5,303 nt of DNA from Lachnospiraceae bacterium (GCA_029068665.1 JAIECC010000329.1:1-5303); one strand, 5' to 3'; positions 1-5,282 are shown, counted from the stretch's first letter. The notes: a model not told the origin generated them from the letters alone. Numbers and translations: made by a program.

Positions 1-206
1 ATGAAATAATATGCAATGTAAAATCGAAGAATTAGGCATAAAATACTTCCGACAAAGGCAATGAGAAATCCTCCGAGAATGAATCCGGCTAAGTTTGTAT
101 CGGTGTCTTGAGATAAGGTTACAATGCTTGTAACAGCAAATGTCATCATAAAAATATAAATGGCAGCTGCGTCATTCAGATATCGGAAAAGATTGGTATT
201 TTTCAT
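1..206 (-). CDS. Small membrane protein, N-terminal part, cut by the left edge
   Basis: Reading the minus strand from the ATG at 206 gives 68 open codons and no stop before the window edge, so the gene continues outside. The protein begins MKNTNLFRYLNDAAAIYIF. Two hydrophobic stretches are visible, at about residues 14-31 and 39-63, joined by a short polar loop (SQDTDTN), which suggests an integral membrane protein with at least two helices. The second stretch carries small residues (GFILGGFLIAFVGS) and ends in RFYIAYYF. A very good ribosome binding site, AGGGGAGG (220-213), lies 6 bases before the ATG, and a good sigma-A promoter lies further upstream, so this is a real expressed gene. I do not recognise the family and cannot give a function. 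Its only neighbour in view is the divergently transcribed AraC-type regulator, which might control it. Confidence 0.72.
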   Translation of the reverse strand, partial: MKNTNLFRYLNDAAAIYIFMMTFAVTSIVTLSQDTDTNLAGFILGGFLIAFVGSILCLILRFYIAYYF

Positions 207-255
207 GCTAGGCCTCCCCTAAGCATTAGGATGAATTGATTTTGTCTTTGAGAAG

Positions 256-284
256 ATTTTAATATATTTTACTAGCTCATTCAA
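256..284 (-). promoter_or_regulatory. Sigma-A promoter of the left-edge membrane protein gene
   Basis: On the minus strand, TTGAAT (284-279) and TAAAAT (261-256) are separated by exactly 17 bases, a good match to the TTGACA/TATAAT consensus. Transcription would start near 249, giving a leader of roughly 43 bases before the ATG at 206. Its -35 box lies on the same bases as the best -35 candidate for the opposite gene. Confidence 0.6.
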
Positions 285-307
285 GAAAGATTTGTGTGAT
301 ATATAAT
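279..307 (+). promoter_or_regulatory. Probable promoter of the AraC-type regulator
   Basis: A perfect TATAAT stands at 302-307. The -35 region is weak: ATTCAA at 279-284 with a 17-base spacer, or TTCAAG at 280-285 with 16. Transcription would begin near 314, about 34 bases before the ATG at 348. A weak -35 is typical of promoters that need an activator, but that is inference. Confidence 0.5.
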
Positions 308-347
308 TGGAACGGTAGTTGTCGGTTTTAATGGTCAGGAGAAAAGT

Positions 348-968
348 ATGAAATCTATAAACATCATGTATTATAAGCACCACAATATTGACTGGGTTTA
401 TTATATAAACGCCACAGAGTCTTATCCTACCCACACACATGCAAATCATATTACGATAGGGTGTATCATGGATGGGGTAGTTCGAATTGTCTGTGATGGT
501 CAGGAATGCTTATACCATGCCGGCGAGTGTTTTTGTATCATGCCGGATATTCCCCATGCAGTAGAGCCTGTAAATGGCACCACCTATTCTATGATTAGTG
601 TGTGCATTGCCGTGAATGAAATGCCGGATGAATCAGAAAAAGAAATTACATATTTAAAAAGATTAAAGAAATTAATCATAGATACACCAGAGAATGTATT
701 TTTGATTGAGGATATGGCACAGAGCATAGCGGTAAGTCCCTATCATATGATAAGAAAGTTTAAGCTTTCGTGCGGACTGACACCACATCAATTTCAGATA
801 CAATGCAGAGTTAGAAAAGCACAGAAATTATTGGAAGAAGGAAAAAGCGTAACCGAAGCAGCTTATGCCACAGGTTTTTGTGACCAAAGCCACTTCGACC
901 GCTGCTTTCGTAAAATCGTCAGACTTACACCAAATGAATATAAGCAGTCTGTAACGCTGTTAACTTAA
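348..968 (+). CDS. AraC-family transcriptional regulator with N-terminal cupin domain
   Basis: A cytoplasmic DNA-binding regulator of 206 residues. Residues 1-90 form a cupin-type sensing domain: a histidine cluster THTHANH (28-34), a beta-rich stretch around IGCIMDGVVRIVCDG, and MPDIPH (65-70), the usual closing strand of AraC-binding domains. Residues 105-200 are the double helix-turn-helix: the first around EDMAQSIAVSPYHMIRKFK, the second around VTEAAYATGFCDQSHFDRCF, ending in the family signature F-R-K-x-x-x-x-T-P-N-E-Y. At 206 residues it is much shorter than the common 280-300, mainly through a compact sensor domain and a short linker; nothing looks broken. The start is supported by AGGAG (337-341) six bases before the ATG. 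The ligand is unknown. The convergent cupin gene and the divergent membrane protein gene are the natural candidate targets. Its codons are AT-rich compared with trmB and bglA. Confidence 0.93.
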   Translation: MKSINIMYYKHHNIDWVYYINATESYPTHTHANHITIGCIMDGVVRIVCDGQECLYHAGECFCIMPDIPHAVEPVNGTTYSMISVCIAVNEMPDESEKEITYLKRLKKLIIDTPENVFLIEDMAQSIAVSPYHMIRKFKLSCGLTPHQFQIQCRVRKAQKLLEEGKSVTEAAYATGFCDQSHFDRCFRKIVRLTPNEYKQSVTLLT

Positions 969-1354
969 CATAATGCCGGAATGAACTTTGCAAATAGATA
1001 GAGGCCCTCATCTCCGGCATTGACTTCGTGTGGGATACCAGCCGGCATGATGGAAATGGTTCCCACTTCATAAGGAAGAGAGATGCCCTTATTGATACAT
1101 ACACCAGAACCGGCGATTACCTCATGGGTTTCTAATTGGGTTTCATGAATATGACTTTGAATGCTTTTGTTTGGTGTTATACGGACGAGATGGTAACTGA
1201 ACTGTCCATGGGTGTCCTTGGCAGTAACAATATGCTTCAGTTCTACTCCTTCAAAGACAGGATGCTTTGACCATGGAATGTTTGCAAATTCCACTGTGGT
1301 TGTTGGCAGCCTGAGAGAACCTTTGTTAAATGCTTCAAATAAATGGTGATTCAT
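965..1354 (-). CDS. Single-domain cupin protein
   Basis: A 129-residue protein with one small beta-barrel cupin domain and no signal peptide, so probably cytoplasmic. Cupin motif 1 is clear: H68-I-H70, E75 and G82 follow the HxH-x4-E-x6-G pattern, with H77 nearby, so a bound divalent metal is likely. Motif 2 is also clear: G98, P104, G106 and H109 follow G-x5-P-x-G-x2-H, and N112 comes one residue earlier than in the textbook form. Stand-alone cupins include isomerases, dioxygenases and pure sugar- or metal-sensing proteins; the sequence does not say which. A strong AAAGGAGG (1370-1363) lies 8 bases before the ATG. Its TAA stop overlaps the TAA of the convergent AraC-type gene within one TTAA. 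That regulator also carries a cupin sensor, which makes a shared ligand or a regulator-target relation plausible but unproven. Confidence 0.85.
   Translation of the reverse strand: MNHHLFEAFNKGSLRLPTTTVEFANIPWSKHPVFEGVELKHIVTAKDTHGQFSYHLVRITPNKSIQSHIHETQLETHEVIAGSGVCINKGISLPYEVGTISIMPAGIPHEVNAGDEGLYLFAKFIPALC
972..1021. repeat. 9-bp perfect inverted repeat at the araC/cupin junction
   Basis: AATGCCGGA (972-980) and TCCGGCATT (1013-1021) are exact reverse complements with a 32-base loop. The loop itself contains GAGGCCCTC (1001-1009), able to form a small inner hairpin. The left arm starts four bases after the AraC-type stop codon; both arms lie in the last codons of the cupin gene. There is no T-run on either side, so it is not a standard intrinsic terminator, though it could stabilise or end the regulator mRNA. 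Confidence 0.5.
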
Positions 1355-1385
1355 AAGTGTTGCCTCCTTTTATCTTCATAAGGAC

Positions 1386-1391
1386 ATTATA
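1386..1391 (-). promoter_or_regulatory. -10 box of the cupin gene promoter
   Basis: The minus strand reads TATAAT at 1391-1386, about 32 bases upstream of the cupin ATG, which would place transcription start around 1379 with a leader of about 25 bases. I see no convincing -35 box at 16-18 bases, so it is weak without help or needs an activator. Confidence 0.42.
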
Positions 1392-1433
1392 AAAGCGTAG
1401 TTAAGATTAGACTTGGATAAAATTGCGGTGTTC

Positions 1434-1462
1434 TTGTCTTTTTGTCTGAAATAAATTATAAT
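1434..1462 (+). promoter_or_regulatory. Sigma-A promoter of trmB
   Basis: TTGTCT (1434-1439) and a perfect TATAAT (1457-1462) are separated by exactly 17 bases. Transcription would start near 1469, giving a leader of about 49 bases. This looks like a constitutive housekeeping promoter. Confidence 0.68.
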
Positions 1463-1517
1463 GGCGCTATTATGAGTTACAAAGCTCTGAAGGAAAATAA
1501 TAGTAAGGAACGGGAAT

Positions 1518-2153
1518 ATGAGATTAAGAAACGTAAGGGGCTCAAGGGAGACAATTGCAGCCAATGATTTTGTAATTAAGAATGAAACGGAGTATAAGGG
1601 AAAGTGGAAGGATGTCTTTGGAAATGATAATCCTATCCATATTGAAATCGGTATGGGAAAGGGGCAGTTCATTACCACCCTGGCACAGCAGAATCCTCAC
1701 ATTAATTATGTCGGAATTGAGAAGTATTCCAGTGTACTGATTCGGGCAATCGCAAAGCAGGAGGAACTGGTGCTTCCCAATCTTTACTTTATTCGTATGG
1801 AAGCAGAGTACATCGCAGATGTATTCGGAGAGAACGAGGTGGCGCAGATTTATCTGAATTTCTCTGATCCATGGCCCAAGGATCGTCATGCAAAGCGAAG
1901 GCTGACCTCCAAGGAATTCTTAGGTCGGTATCACCGGATTCTGGCACCGGAGGGACAGGTGATATTCAAAACAGATAATCGGGAGCTATTTGATTTCTCA
2001 GTGGAGCAGATACCGGAGGCCGGATGGAAGCTGGTGAACTGTACTTACGATTTGCACCATAGCGAATATCTAGAAGGAAATATTATGACAGAATATGAGA
2101 TGAAGTTCGTGGCAGAGGGAAAGCCCATTTGTCGTCTGACGGCAAACCGATGA
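1518..2153 (+). CDS. trmB: tRNA (guanine-N7)-methyltransferase TrmB
   Basis: This enzyme transfers a methyl group from S-adenosylmethionine to N7 of guanine 46 in the variable loop of tRNAs. At 211 residues it has the usual bacterial length and a Rossmann-type methyltransferase fold. The SAM-binding loop is IEIGMGKGQF (42-51), with the next acidic strand at VGIEKY (65-70). The family signature FSDPWPKDRHAKRRL (115-129) supplies catalytic and tRNA-binding residues, followed by FKTDN (150-154) and the C-terminal TEYE (191-194). Nothing key is missing. AAGGA (1505-1509) lies 8 bases before the ATG and a good promoter is upstream, so it is probably transcribed alone. The next gene downstream is a tRNA-Lys, a possible substrate, but the tRNA has its own promoter, so the adjacency need not mean co-regulation. 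Confidence 0.97.
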   Translation: MRLRNVRGSRETIAANDFVIKNETEYKGKWKDVFGNDNPIHIEIGMGKGQFITTLAQQNPHINYVGIEKYSSVLIRAIAKQEELVLPNLYFIRMEAEYIADVFGENEVAQIYLNFSDPWPKDRHAKRRLTSKEFLGRYHRILAPEGQVIFKTDNRELFDFSVEQIPEAGWKLVNCTYDLHHSEYLEGNIMTEYEMKFVAEGKPICRLTANR

Positions 2154-2177
2154 TAAAAAAGAAACAGACAGGTATAA

Positions 2178-2207
2178 TATTTTAGAATCTGAGAACACTC
2201 TAAAATA
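2178..2207. repeat. 9-bp inverted repeat downstream of trmB
   Basis: TATTTTAGA (2178-2186) and TCTAAAATA (2199-2207) are perfect reverse complements around a 12-base loop, 25 bases after the trmB stop. The stem is AT-rich and no T-run follows on the plus strand, so it is at best a weak terminator. It could equally be a processing site or protein-binding dyad. A smaller GCGG/CCGC hairpin follows at about 2209-2224. I see no small gene in 2154-2310. Confidence 0.45.
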
Positions 2208-2313
2208 GCGGCTGGTTATCCGCAGAAAAAAGGGATGATTTTGCCTAAAAATCCGGAAATAATAGGGTGATTGGCTCAATTTAGCAAATTTGAAAGAAAA
2301 TTGAAAAAAAGGC

Positions 2314-2342
2314 TTGCATTTTAAAAAAGTGTGCGTTATAAT
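2314..2342 (+). promoter_or_regulatory. Promoter of the tRNA-Lys gene
   Basis: TTGCAT (2314-2319) and a perfect TATAAT (2337-2342) are 17 bases apart, with an A-rich spacer ending in GTGTG. Transcription would start near 2349, leaving a leader of about 36 bases before the tRNA. The whole element closely resembles the promoter before the tRNA at the right edge. Confidence 0.72.
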
Positions 2343-2384
2343 CATTCTTGCGTTGTAACAGACGTACATTGAAAATTGGAATAA

Positions 2385-2457
2385 GCGCTTCTAGCTCATT
2401 TGGTAGAGCACCTGACTCTTAATCAGGGTGTGCGGGGTTCGAGCCCCCGGAGGCGCA
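2385..2457 (+). tRNA. tRNA-Lys (anticodon CTT)
   Basis: All four arms fold. The acceptor stem is GCGCTTC paired with GAGGCGC (one T-G pair), the D arm is GCTC/GAGC with loop ATTTGGTA, and the anticodon arm is CCTGA/TCAGG around the seven-base loop CTCTTAA. The variable loop is GTGTG, and the T arm is CGGGG/CCCCG around TTCGAGC. The total is 73 bases with discriminator A. The anticodon CTT (2418-2420) reads AAG, giving lysine. No CCA is encoded (CTT follows base 2457), so CCA must be added after transcription by the nucleotidyltransferase. Confidence 0.96.
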
Positions 2458-2485
2458 CTTTAAAGTGTGTTTGGCTGCAAAAGGT

Positions 2486-2506
2486 TGCGGTCGAACGCAT
2501 TTTTTT
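2486..2506 (+). terminator. Probable intrinsic terminator of tRNA-Lys
   Basis: TGCG (2486-2489) pairs with CGCA (2496-2499) around the loop GTCGAA and is followed at once by seven T residues (2500-2506). The stem is only 4 bp, shorter than usual, but the T-run and the position about 30 bases after the tRNA fit a terminator. Confidence 0.5.
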
Positions 2507-2536
2507 GTTAGGGAAGTAAGGGAAATTTAGATAAAG

Positions 2537-2552
2537 AGGTCAAAATCGACCT
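2537..2552. promoter_or_regulatory. Operator-like dyad upstream of bglA
   Basis: AGGTC (2537-2541) and GACCT (2548-2552) form a 16-base dyad with a six-base AT-rich centre (AAAATC). It ends 6 bases before the TTGTCA box of a bglA promoter candidate, a place where an activator or repressor could act. It does not match the catabolite-responsive (CcpA) element consensus. No regulator of the LacI or GntR type is present in the window to pair with it. Confidence 0.35.
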
Positions 2553-2558
2553 AACATA

Positions 2559-2603
2559 TTGTCATAAGAATCCCTATATTTATATAAATTCATTTGTTAT
2601 AAT
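2559..2603 (+). promoter_or_regulatory. Two overlapping promoter candidates for bglA
   Basis: Candidate one is TTGTCA (2559-2564) followed after 18 bases by TATAAA (2583-2588), or after 16 by TATATA. Candidate two is an extended -10, TGTTATAAT (2595-2603), with only a poor -35 (TATATT at 2575-2580). Transcription start would be near 2595 or 2610, with a leader of about 43-58 bases. Either or both could be used. Confidence 0.55.
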
Positions 2604-2652
2604 TCAAAAAAATACAGGAAAGAAAATATAACAGGCAGAAAGGAGAATTTGT

Positions 2653-3999
2653 ATGGGATTCAATAAGGATTTTATGTGGGGAACCGCTACGGCAGCCTAT
2701 CAGATTGAGGGGGCATGGAATGAAGACGGAAGAGGGCTGAGTATCTGGGATGTCTGTGGCAGAGACAGGAATGTAGTACAGTATAATGAAACCGGGGATG
2801 TGGCCTGTGATCATTATCATCGATACAAGGAAGATATTGCGTTAATGAAGGAGCTTGGCACCAAGTGCTATCGATTTTCCATTAGCTGGAGCCGGGTGCT
2901 GCCAGAGGGAATCGGCAAGGTCAATGAAAAGGGATTGCAGTTTTATTCTGATTTGGTAGATGAGTTAAAAGCGAATGGTATTGAACCGTTAGTATCCTTG
3001 TTTCACTGGGATTATCCATATGCTTTATATCAGAAAGGCGGCTGGATGAATCCGGAGGCATCGGAATGGTTTTTGGAATATACCAAGGTTGTAGTAGATG
3101 CTTTGTCTGACCGGGTATCCTGCTGGATCACCATGAACGAGCCACAGTGCTTTATTGGATGTGGACATGCCTTTGGCACGCATGCACCGTTTTTGCAGCT
3201 GGGAACAAAGGACTTAATAACCATGAGCCATAATGTATTGCTGGCACATGGCAAAGCCGTTCAGTATATTCGGGCACATGCGAAAACGAAACCGGAGATA
3301 TCCTTTGCTCCAATTGCTCCGGTATATATTCCGGAAAATGATTCCAAGGAAGCGGTTGAAGCAGCAAAGAAAAAGACTTTCCATATGGATAAGAAAGGTT
3401 TTGCCTTTAGTCTGAGCTGGTGGAGCGATCCGGTTATTCTGGGAAAATATCCGGAGGAGGCTTATGAGTTATTCGGAGATGACATGCCAGTGTACAGTGA
3501 AGAGGATATGAAGCTGATCAGCCAGCCTTTGGATTTCTATGGAATGAACGTATATTATTCTGCTGCAGATTATGTGACGGAGGGGTATCCGGAAAATATG
3601 TGGCAGGGACGGGCCCGTACTGCAATGGGATGGGTGGTTTCCCCGGAGGTCATGTACTGGTCCCCGAAGTTCCTCTATGAGCGGTATGGACTTCCGATTA
3701 TGATGACGGAAAACGGTATGGCGGGAATGGACTGGGTTCATATGGACGGCAAGGTTCATGACCCTCAGCGAATTGATTTTCTTCATCGCTATCTGCTGGA
3801 ATTCCGCCGGGCAGCAGAGGAAGGTATTCCATTAAAGGGATACATGCACTGGTCATTGATGGATAACTTTGAATGGGCATGTGGATATGACAAGCGGTTC
3901 GGACTGATTTATGTGGATTATCAGACCCAGGAAAGGATTATCAAGGATTCCGGTTACTGGTTCAAGGAGGTTATTGAGAGCAACGGGGAGAACCTGTAA
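2653..3999 (+). CDS. bglA: GH1 family beta-glucosidase
   Basis: A retaining glycoside hydrolase that releases glucose from the non-reducing end of cellobiose, short cello-oligosaccharides or aryl/plant beta-glucosides. At 448 residues it is a full-length single-domain (beta/alpha)8 barrel. There is no signal peptide, so it acts in the cytoplasm on imported sugars. The N-terminal signature is FMWGTATAAYQIEGAWNEDG (7-26), including Q17. H118-W119 line the glucose subsite, the acid/base is E163 in TMNEP, and the nucleophile is E353 in MTENG. E407-W408 in the NFEW motif bind free glucose; 6-phospho-beta-glucosidases have a serine at the position of E407, so this enzyme should use unphosphorylated substrates rather than PTS products. 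AAAGGAG (2639-2645) is 7 bases before the ATG. No transporter or sugar regulator lies beside it, so it stands as a single-gene unit, and no terminator follows it. GC content is clearly higher than in the two genes downstream. Confidence 0.96.
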   Translation: MGFNKDFMWGTATAAYQIEGAWNEDGRGLSIWDVCGRDRNVVQYNETGDVACDHYHRYKEDIALMKELGTKCYRFSISWSRVLPEGIGKVNEKGLQFYSDLVDELKANGIEPLVSLFHWDYPYALYQKGGWMNPEASEWFLEYTKVVVDALSDRVSCWITMNEPQCFIGCGHAFGTHAPFLQLGTKDLITMSHNVLLAHGKAVQYIRAHAKTKPEISFAPIAPVYIPENDSKEAVEAAKKKTFHMDKKGFAFSLSWWSDPVILGKYPEEAYELFGDDMPVYSEEDMKLISQPLDFYGMNVYYSAADYVTEGYPENMWQGRARTAMGWVVSPEVMYWSPKFLYERYGLPIMMTENGMAGMDWVHMDGKVHDPQRIDFLHRYLLEFRRAAEEGIPLKGYMHWSLMDNFEWACGYDKRFGLIYVDYQTQERIIKDSGYWFKEVIESNGENL

Positions 4000-4002
4000 A
4001 AT
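3974..4002 (+). promoter_or_regulatory. Candidate promoter inside the end of bglA
   Basis: TTGAGA (3974-3979) and TAAAAT (3997-4002) are exactly 17 bases apart; the TAA stop codon of bglA forms the first half of the -10 box. Transcription would start near 4009, about 43 bases before the proposed TTG start at 4052. This would free the transglutaminase-like gene from bglA control. Confidence 0.45.
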
Positions 4003-4051
4003 AGTGCCATTAAGTTATTTAAGAAATTTGGATTTGGAGGAAAGGACGGAC

Positions 4052-4663
4052 TTGATTCAATATTCAAACAATATATCAGAATATTTAGCTGACGATGATA
4101 TAATTGATTTTCATAATGAAGAAATAAGAAAATTATCAAATAAACTTTTTGACAAGGCAAGTGATGAGATAGATTACATCAAATTGGTTTATGAATATGT
4201 TAGAGATAATATTTCACATTCGGCAGATATAAACAATGATGTGATTACTTGTTCTGCGTCAGAAGTTTTAAAAGCAGGTCATGGCATTTGTTTTGCTAAA
4301 TCGCATTTGTTAGCAGTATTGCTAAGATGTCAGTCAATACCAGCAGGCTTTTGTTATCAAAAATTAATTTTAGATGATAATTTTGCACCGGAGCTTATAT
4401 ATCATGGGTTAAATGGTGTGTTTCTCAACAAGTTTAATAAGTGGATAAGGCTTGATGCAAGAGGTAATAAAAATGGTGTGAATGCACAATTCTCGACGGA
4501 ATTTGAGCAGCTTGCATTTCCAATACGTGCCGAATTAGGCGAAAAAGATATATTTGTAATATATCCTAAACCAGATGCATATGTGTTGGAAAAGTTAAGA
4601 GTTAATAAAAATCGAGTCGAATTATGGACAAATCTCCCGGATAAGCTTGCATATGATAAATAG
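4052..4663 (+). CDS. Transglutaminase-like domain protein
   Basis: A protein of 203 residues from the proposed TTG start, with the papain-like transglutaminase core. The catalytic triad is visible: C80 in AGHGICFAKSHLLA, H118 in YHGLNGV and D135 in RLDARGN. Many bacterial members are proteases or have unknown function; the substrate here cannot be read. No signal peptide or membrane segment is seen, so it is probably cytoplasmic. The frame stays open back to an ATG at 3911 inside bglA, but that extension has no good ribosome site, a basic unconserved look and a bglA shadow. GGAGG (4036-4040) and AAAGGA (4041-4046) lie just before TTG 4052, and starting there gives the short lead to the ISEYLADDDIIDF segment that I recall for the family. 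GTG 4004 and TTG 4028/4034 are less likely. The gene is strongly AT-rich and has a GNAT gene 52 bases downstream. Confidence 0.82.
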   Translation: MIQYSNNISEYLADDDIIDFHNEEIRKLSNKLFDKASDEIDYIKLVYEYVRDNISHSADINNDVITCSASEVLKAGHGICFAKSHLLAVLLRCQSIPAGFCYQKLILDDNFAPELIYHGLNGVFLNKFNKWIRLDARGNKNGVNAQFSTEFEQLAFPIRAELGEKDIFVIYPKPDAYVLEKLRVNKNRVELWTNLPDKLAYDK

Positions 4664-4715
4664 TCGGATGACTTTCGGTTGTGAGATGCCCTTTTTAAGG
4701 TCAGGAGGACACAGT

Positions 4716-5198
4716 ATGACAAGAACGGAAATTGTATTGAATACCATAGAATATTTATGGACAAATGGAATGCATGAAGATTTTCAAAGGTTTTATCAAA
4801 TTACGGAAAATTATTATAGTGAGATTGTAGGCGGAGAGGAACATAGAAAATCTTTTATCCCGTTCAATATTTCAGATGCTATTCATGATGTAATTATCGC
4901 ATATATGGATGGTATTGCGATTGGCTGTGCAGGATTAAAAAAGTATTCAGAAAGTGATATAGAGGTAAAGCGCGTTTGGGTTGAACCGGAATACAGGGGA
5001 AATCATATAGCCTCTGATTTAATGAAAAGAATTGAAAGCAAGGCAAAAGAGCAAGGATATCAACGAACAATTTTGCAGACCAGAGAAATAATGACAGATG
5101 CAGTCAGGTTGTATAAAAAGCTTGGATATTATCAAATCTCAAATTATCCGCCATATGATGAGATGGACGGGGCAATTTGTTTGGCGAAAGAACTATGA
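4716..5198 (+). CDS. GNAT family N-acetyltransferase
   Basis: A 160-residue cytoplasmic enzyme expected to move an acetyl group from acetyl-CoA to an amine; the acceptor is unknown. The acetyl-CoA core is at residues 82-122: strand IEVKRVWVEPEYRG, then the loop RGNHIA (94-99) and helix ASDLMKRIESKAKEQGY. Motif B follows as DAVRLYKKLGYYQISNYPPYDEM (128-150), with the common family ending in LAKEL. In the loop consensus R-x-x-G-x-G/A the first glycine is H97, an accepted but less common variant. The start at 4716 is set by AGGAGG (4703-4708) with 7 bases spacing; the frame is open further back to 4647, but that would overlap the previous gene with no ribosome site. The 52 bases before the start hold no clear promoter, so it is probably transcribed with the transglutaminase-like gene. 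No terminator is seen after the stop. Confidence 0.9.
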   Translation: MTRTEIVLNTIEYLWTNGMHEDFQRFYQITENYYSEIVGGEEHRKSFIPFNISDAIHDVIIAYMDGIAIGCAGLKKYSESDIEVKRVWVEPEYRGNHIASDLMKRIESKAKEQGYQRTILQTREIMTDAVRLYKKLGYYQISNYPPYDEMDGAICLAKEL

Positions 5199-5216
5199 AA
5201 AACAATTAAAAAAGTA

Positions 5217-5245
5217 GTGCAATTTAAAAACAAGTGTGATATAAT
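5217..5245 (+). promoter_or_regulatory. Promoter of the right-edge tRNA
   Basis: An extended -10, TGATATAAT (5237-5245), is preceded at 17 bases by GTGCAA (5217-5222). The segment 5219-5245 matches the tRNA-Lys promoter segment 2316-2342 at 21 of 27 bases without gaps. Transcription would start near 5252, about 31 bases before the tRNA. Confidence 0.68.
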
Positions 5246-5282
5246 GCAAGAGTTGTTAGGCAATAGTTGACAACACATATTA

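Noticed and set aside
219..449. Minus-strand open frame of 76 codons overlapping the AraC gene start
   Set aside because: It lies across the divergent promoter region and the regulator coding start, has no ribosome site and no recognisable protein character.
1472..1567. Short plus-strand frame of 31 codons starting just before trmB
   Set aside because: No ribosome site precedes its ATG, it overlaps trmB in another frame, and it starts almost at the predicted transcription start.
2070..2369. Minus-strand open frame of 99 codons between trmB and the tRNA-Lys
   Set aside because: It is rich in F, S and I as expected for translated AT-rich non-coding DNA, overlaps the end of trmB and covers the tRNA promoter.
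2383..2390. AAGCGCTT palindrome as a possible catabolite-control site
   Set aside because: It is formed by the first bases of the tRNA acceptor stem and does not match the longer CcpA site consensus.
2435..2457. Attachment site at the 3' end of tRNA-Lys
   Set aside because: I found no second copy of the tRNA 3' end in the window and no integrase gene, so there is no evidence of an integrated element.
3911..4051. N-terminal extension of the transglutaminase-like gene to the ATG at 3911
   Set aside because: The extension overlaps bglA by 89 bases, has a basic, non-family-like composition and lacks a ribosome site; TTG 4052 is better supported.
4647..4715. Upstream starts for the GNAT gene
   Set aside because: They overlap the previous gene and lack a ribosome site, while ATG 4716 has a perfect AGGAGG at ideal spacing.
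5267..5272. Perfect TTGACA in the leader of the right-edge tRNA
   Set aside because: No -10 box follows at 16-18 bases (that place reads tRNA sequence), so it is chance or part of a GTTGT/ACAAC leader hairpin.
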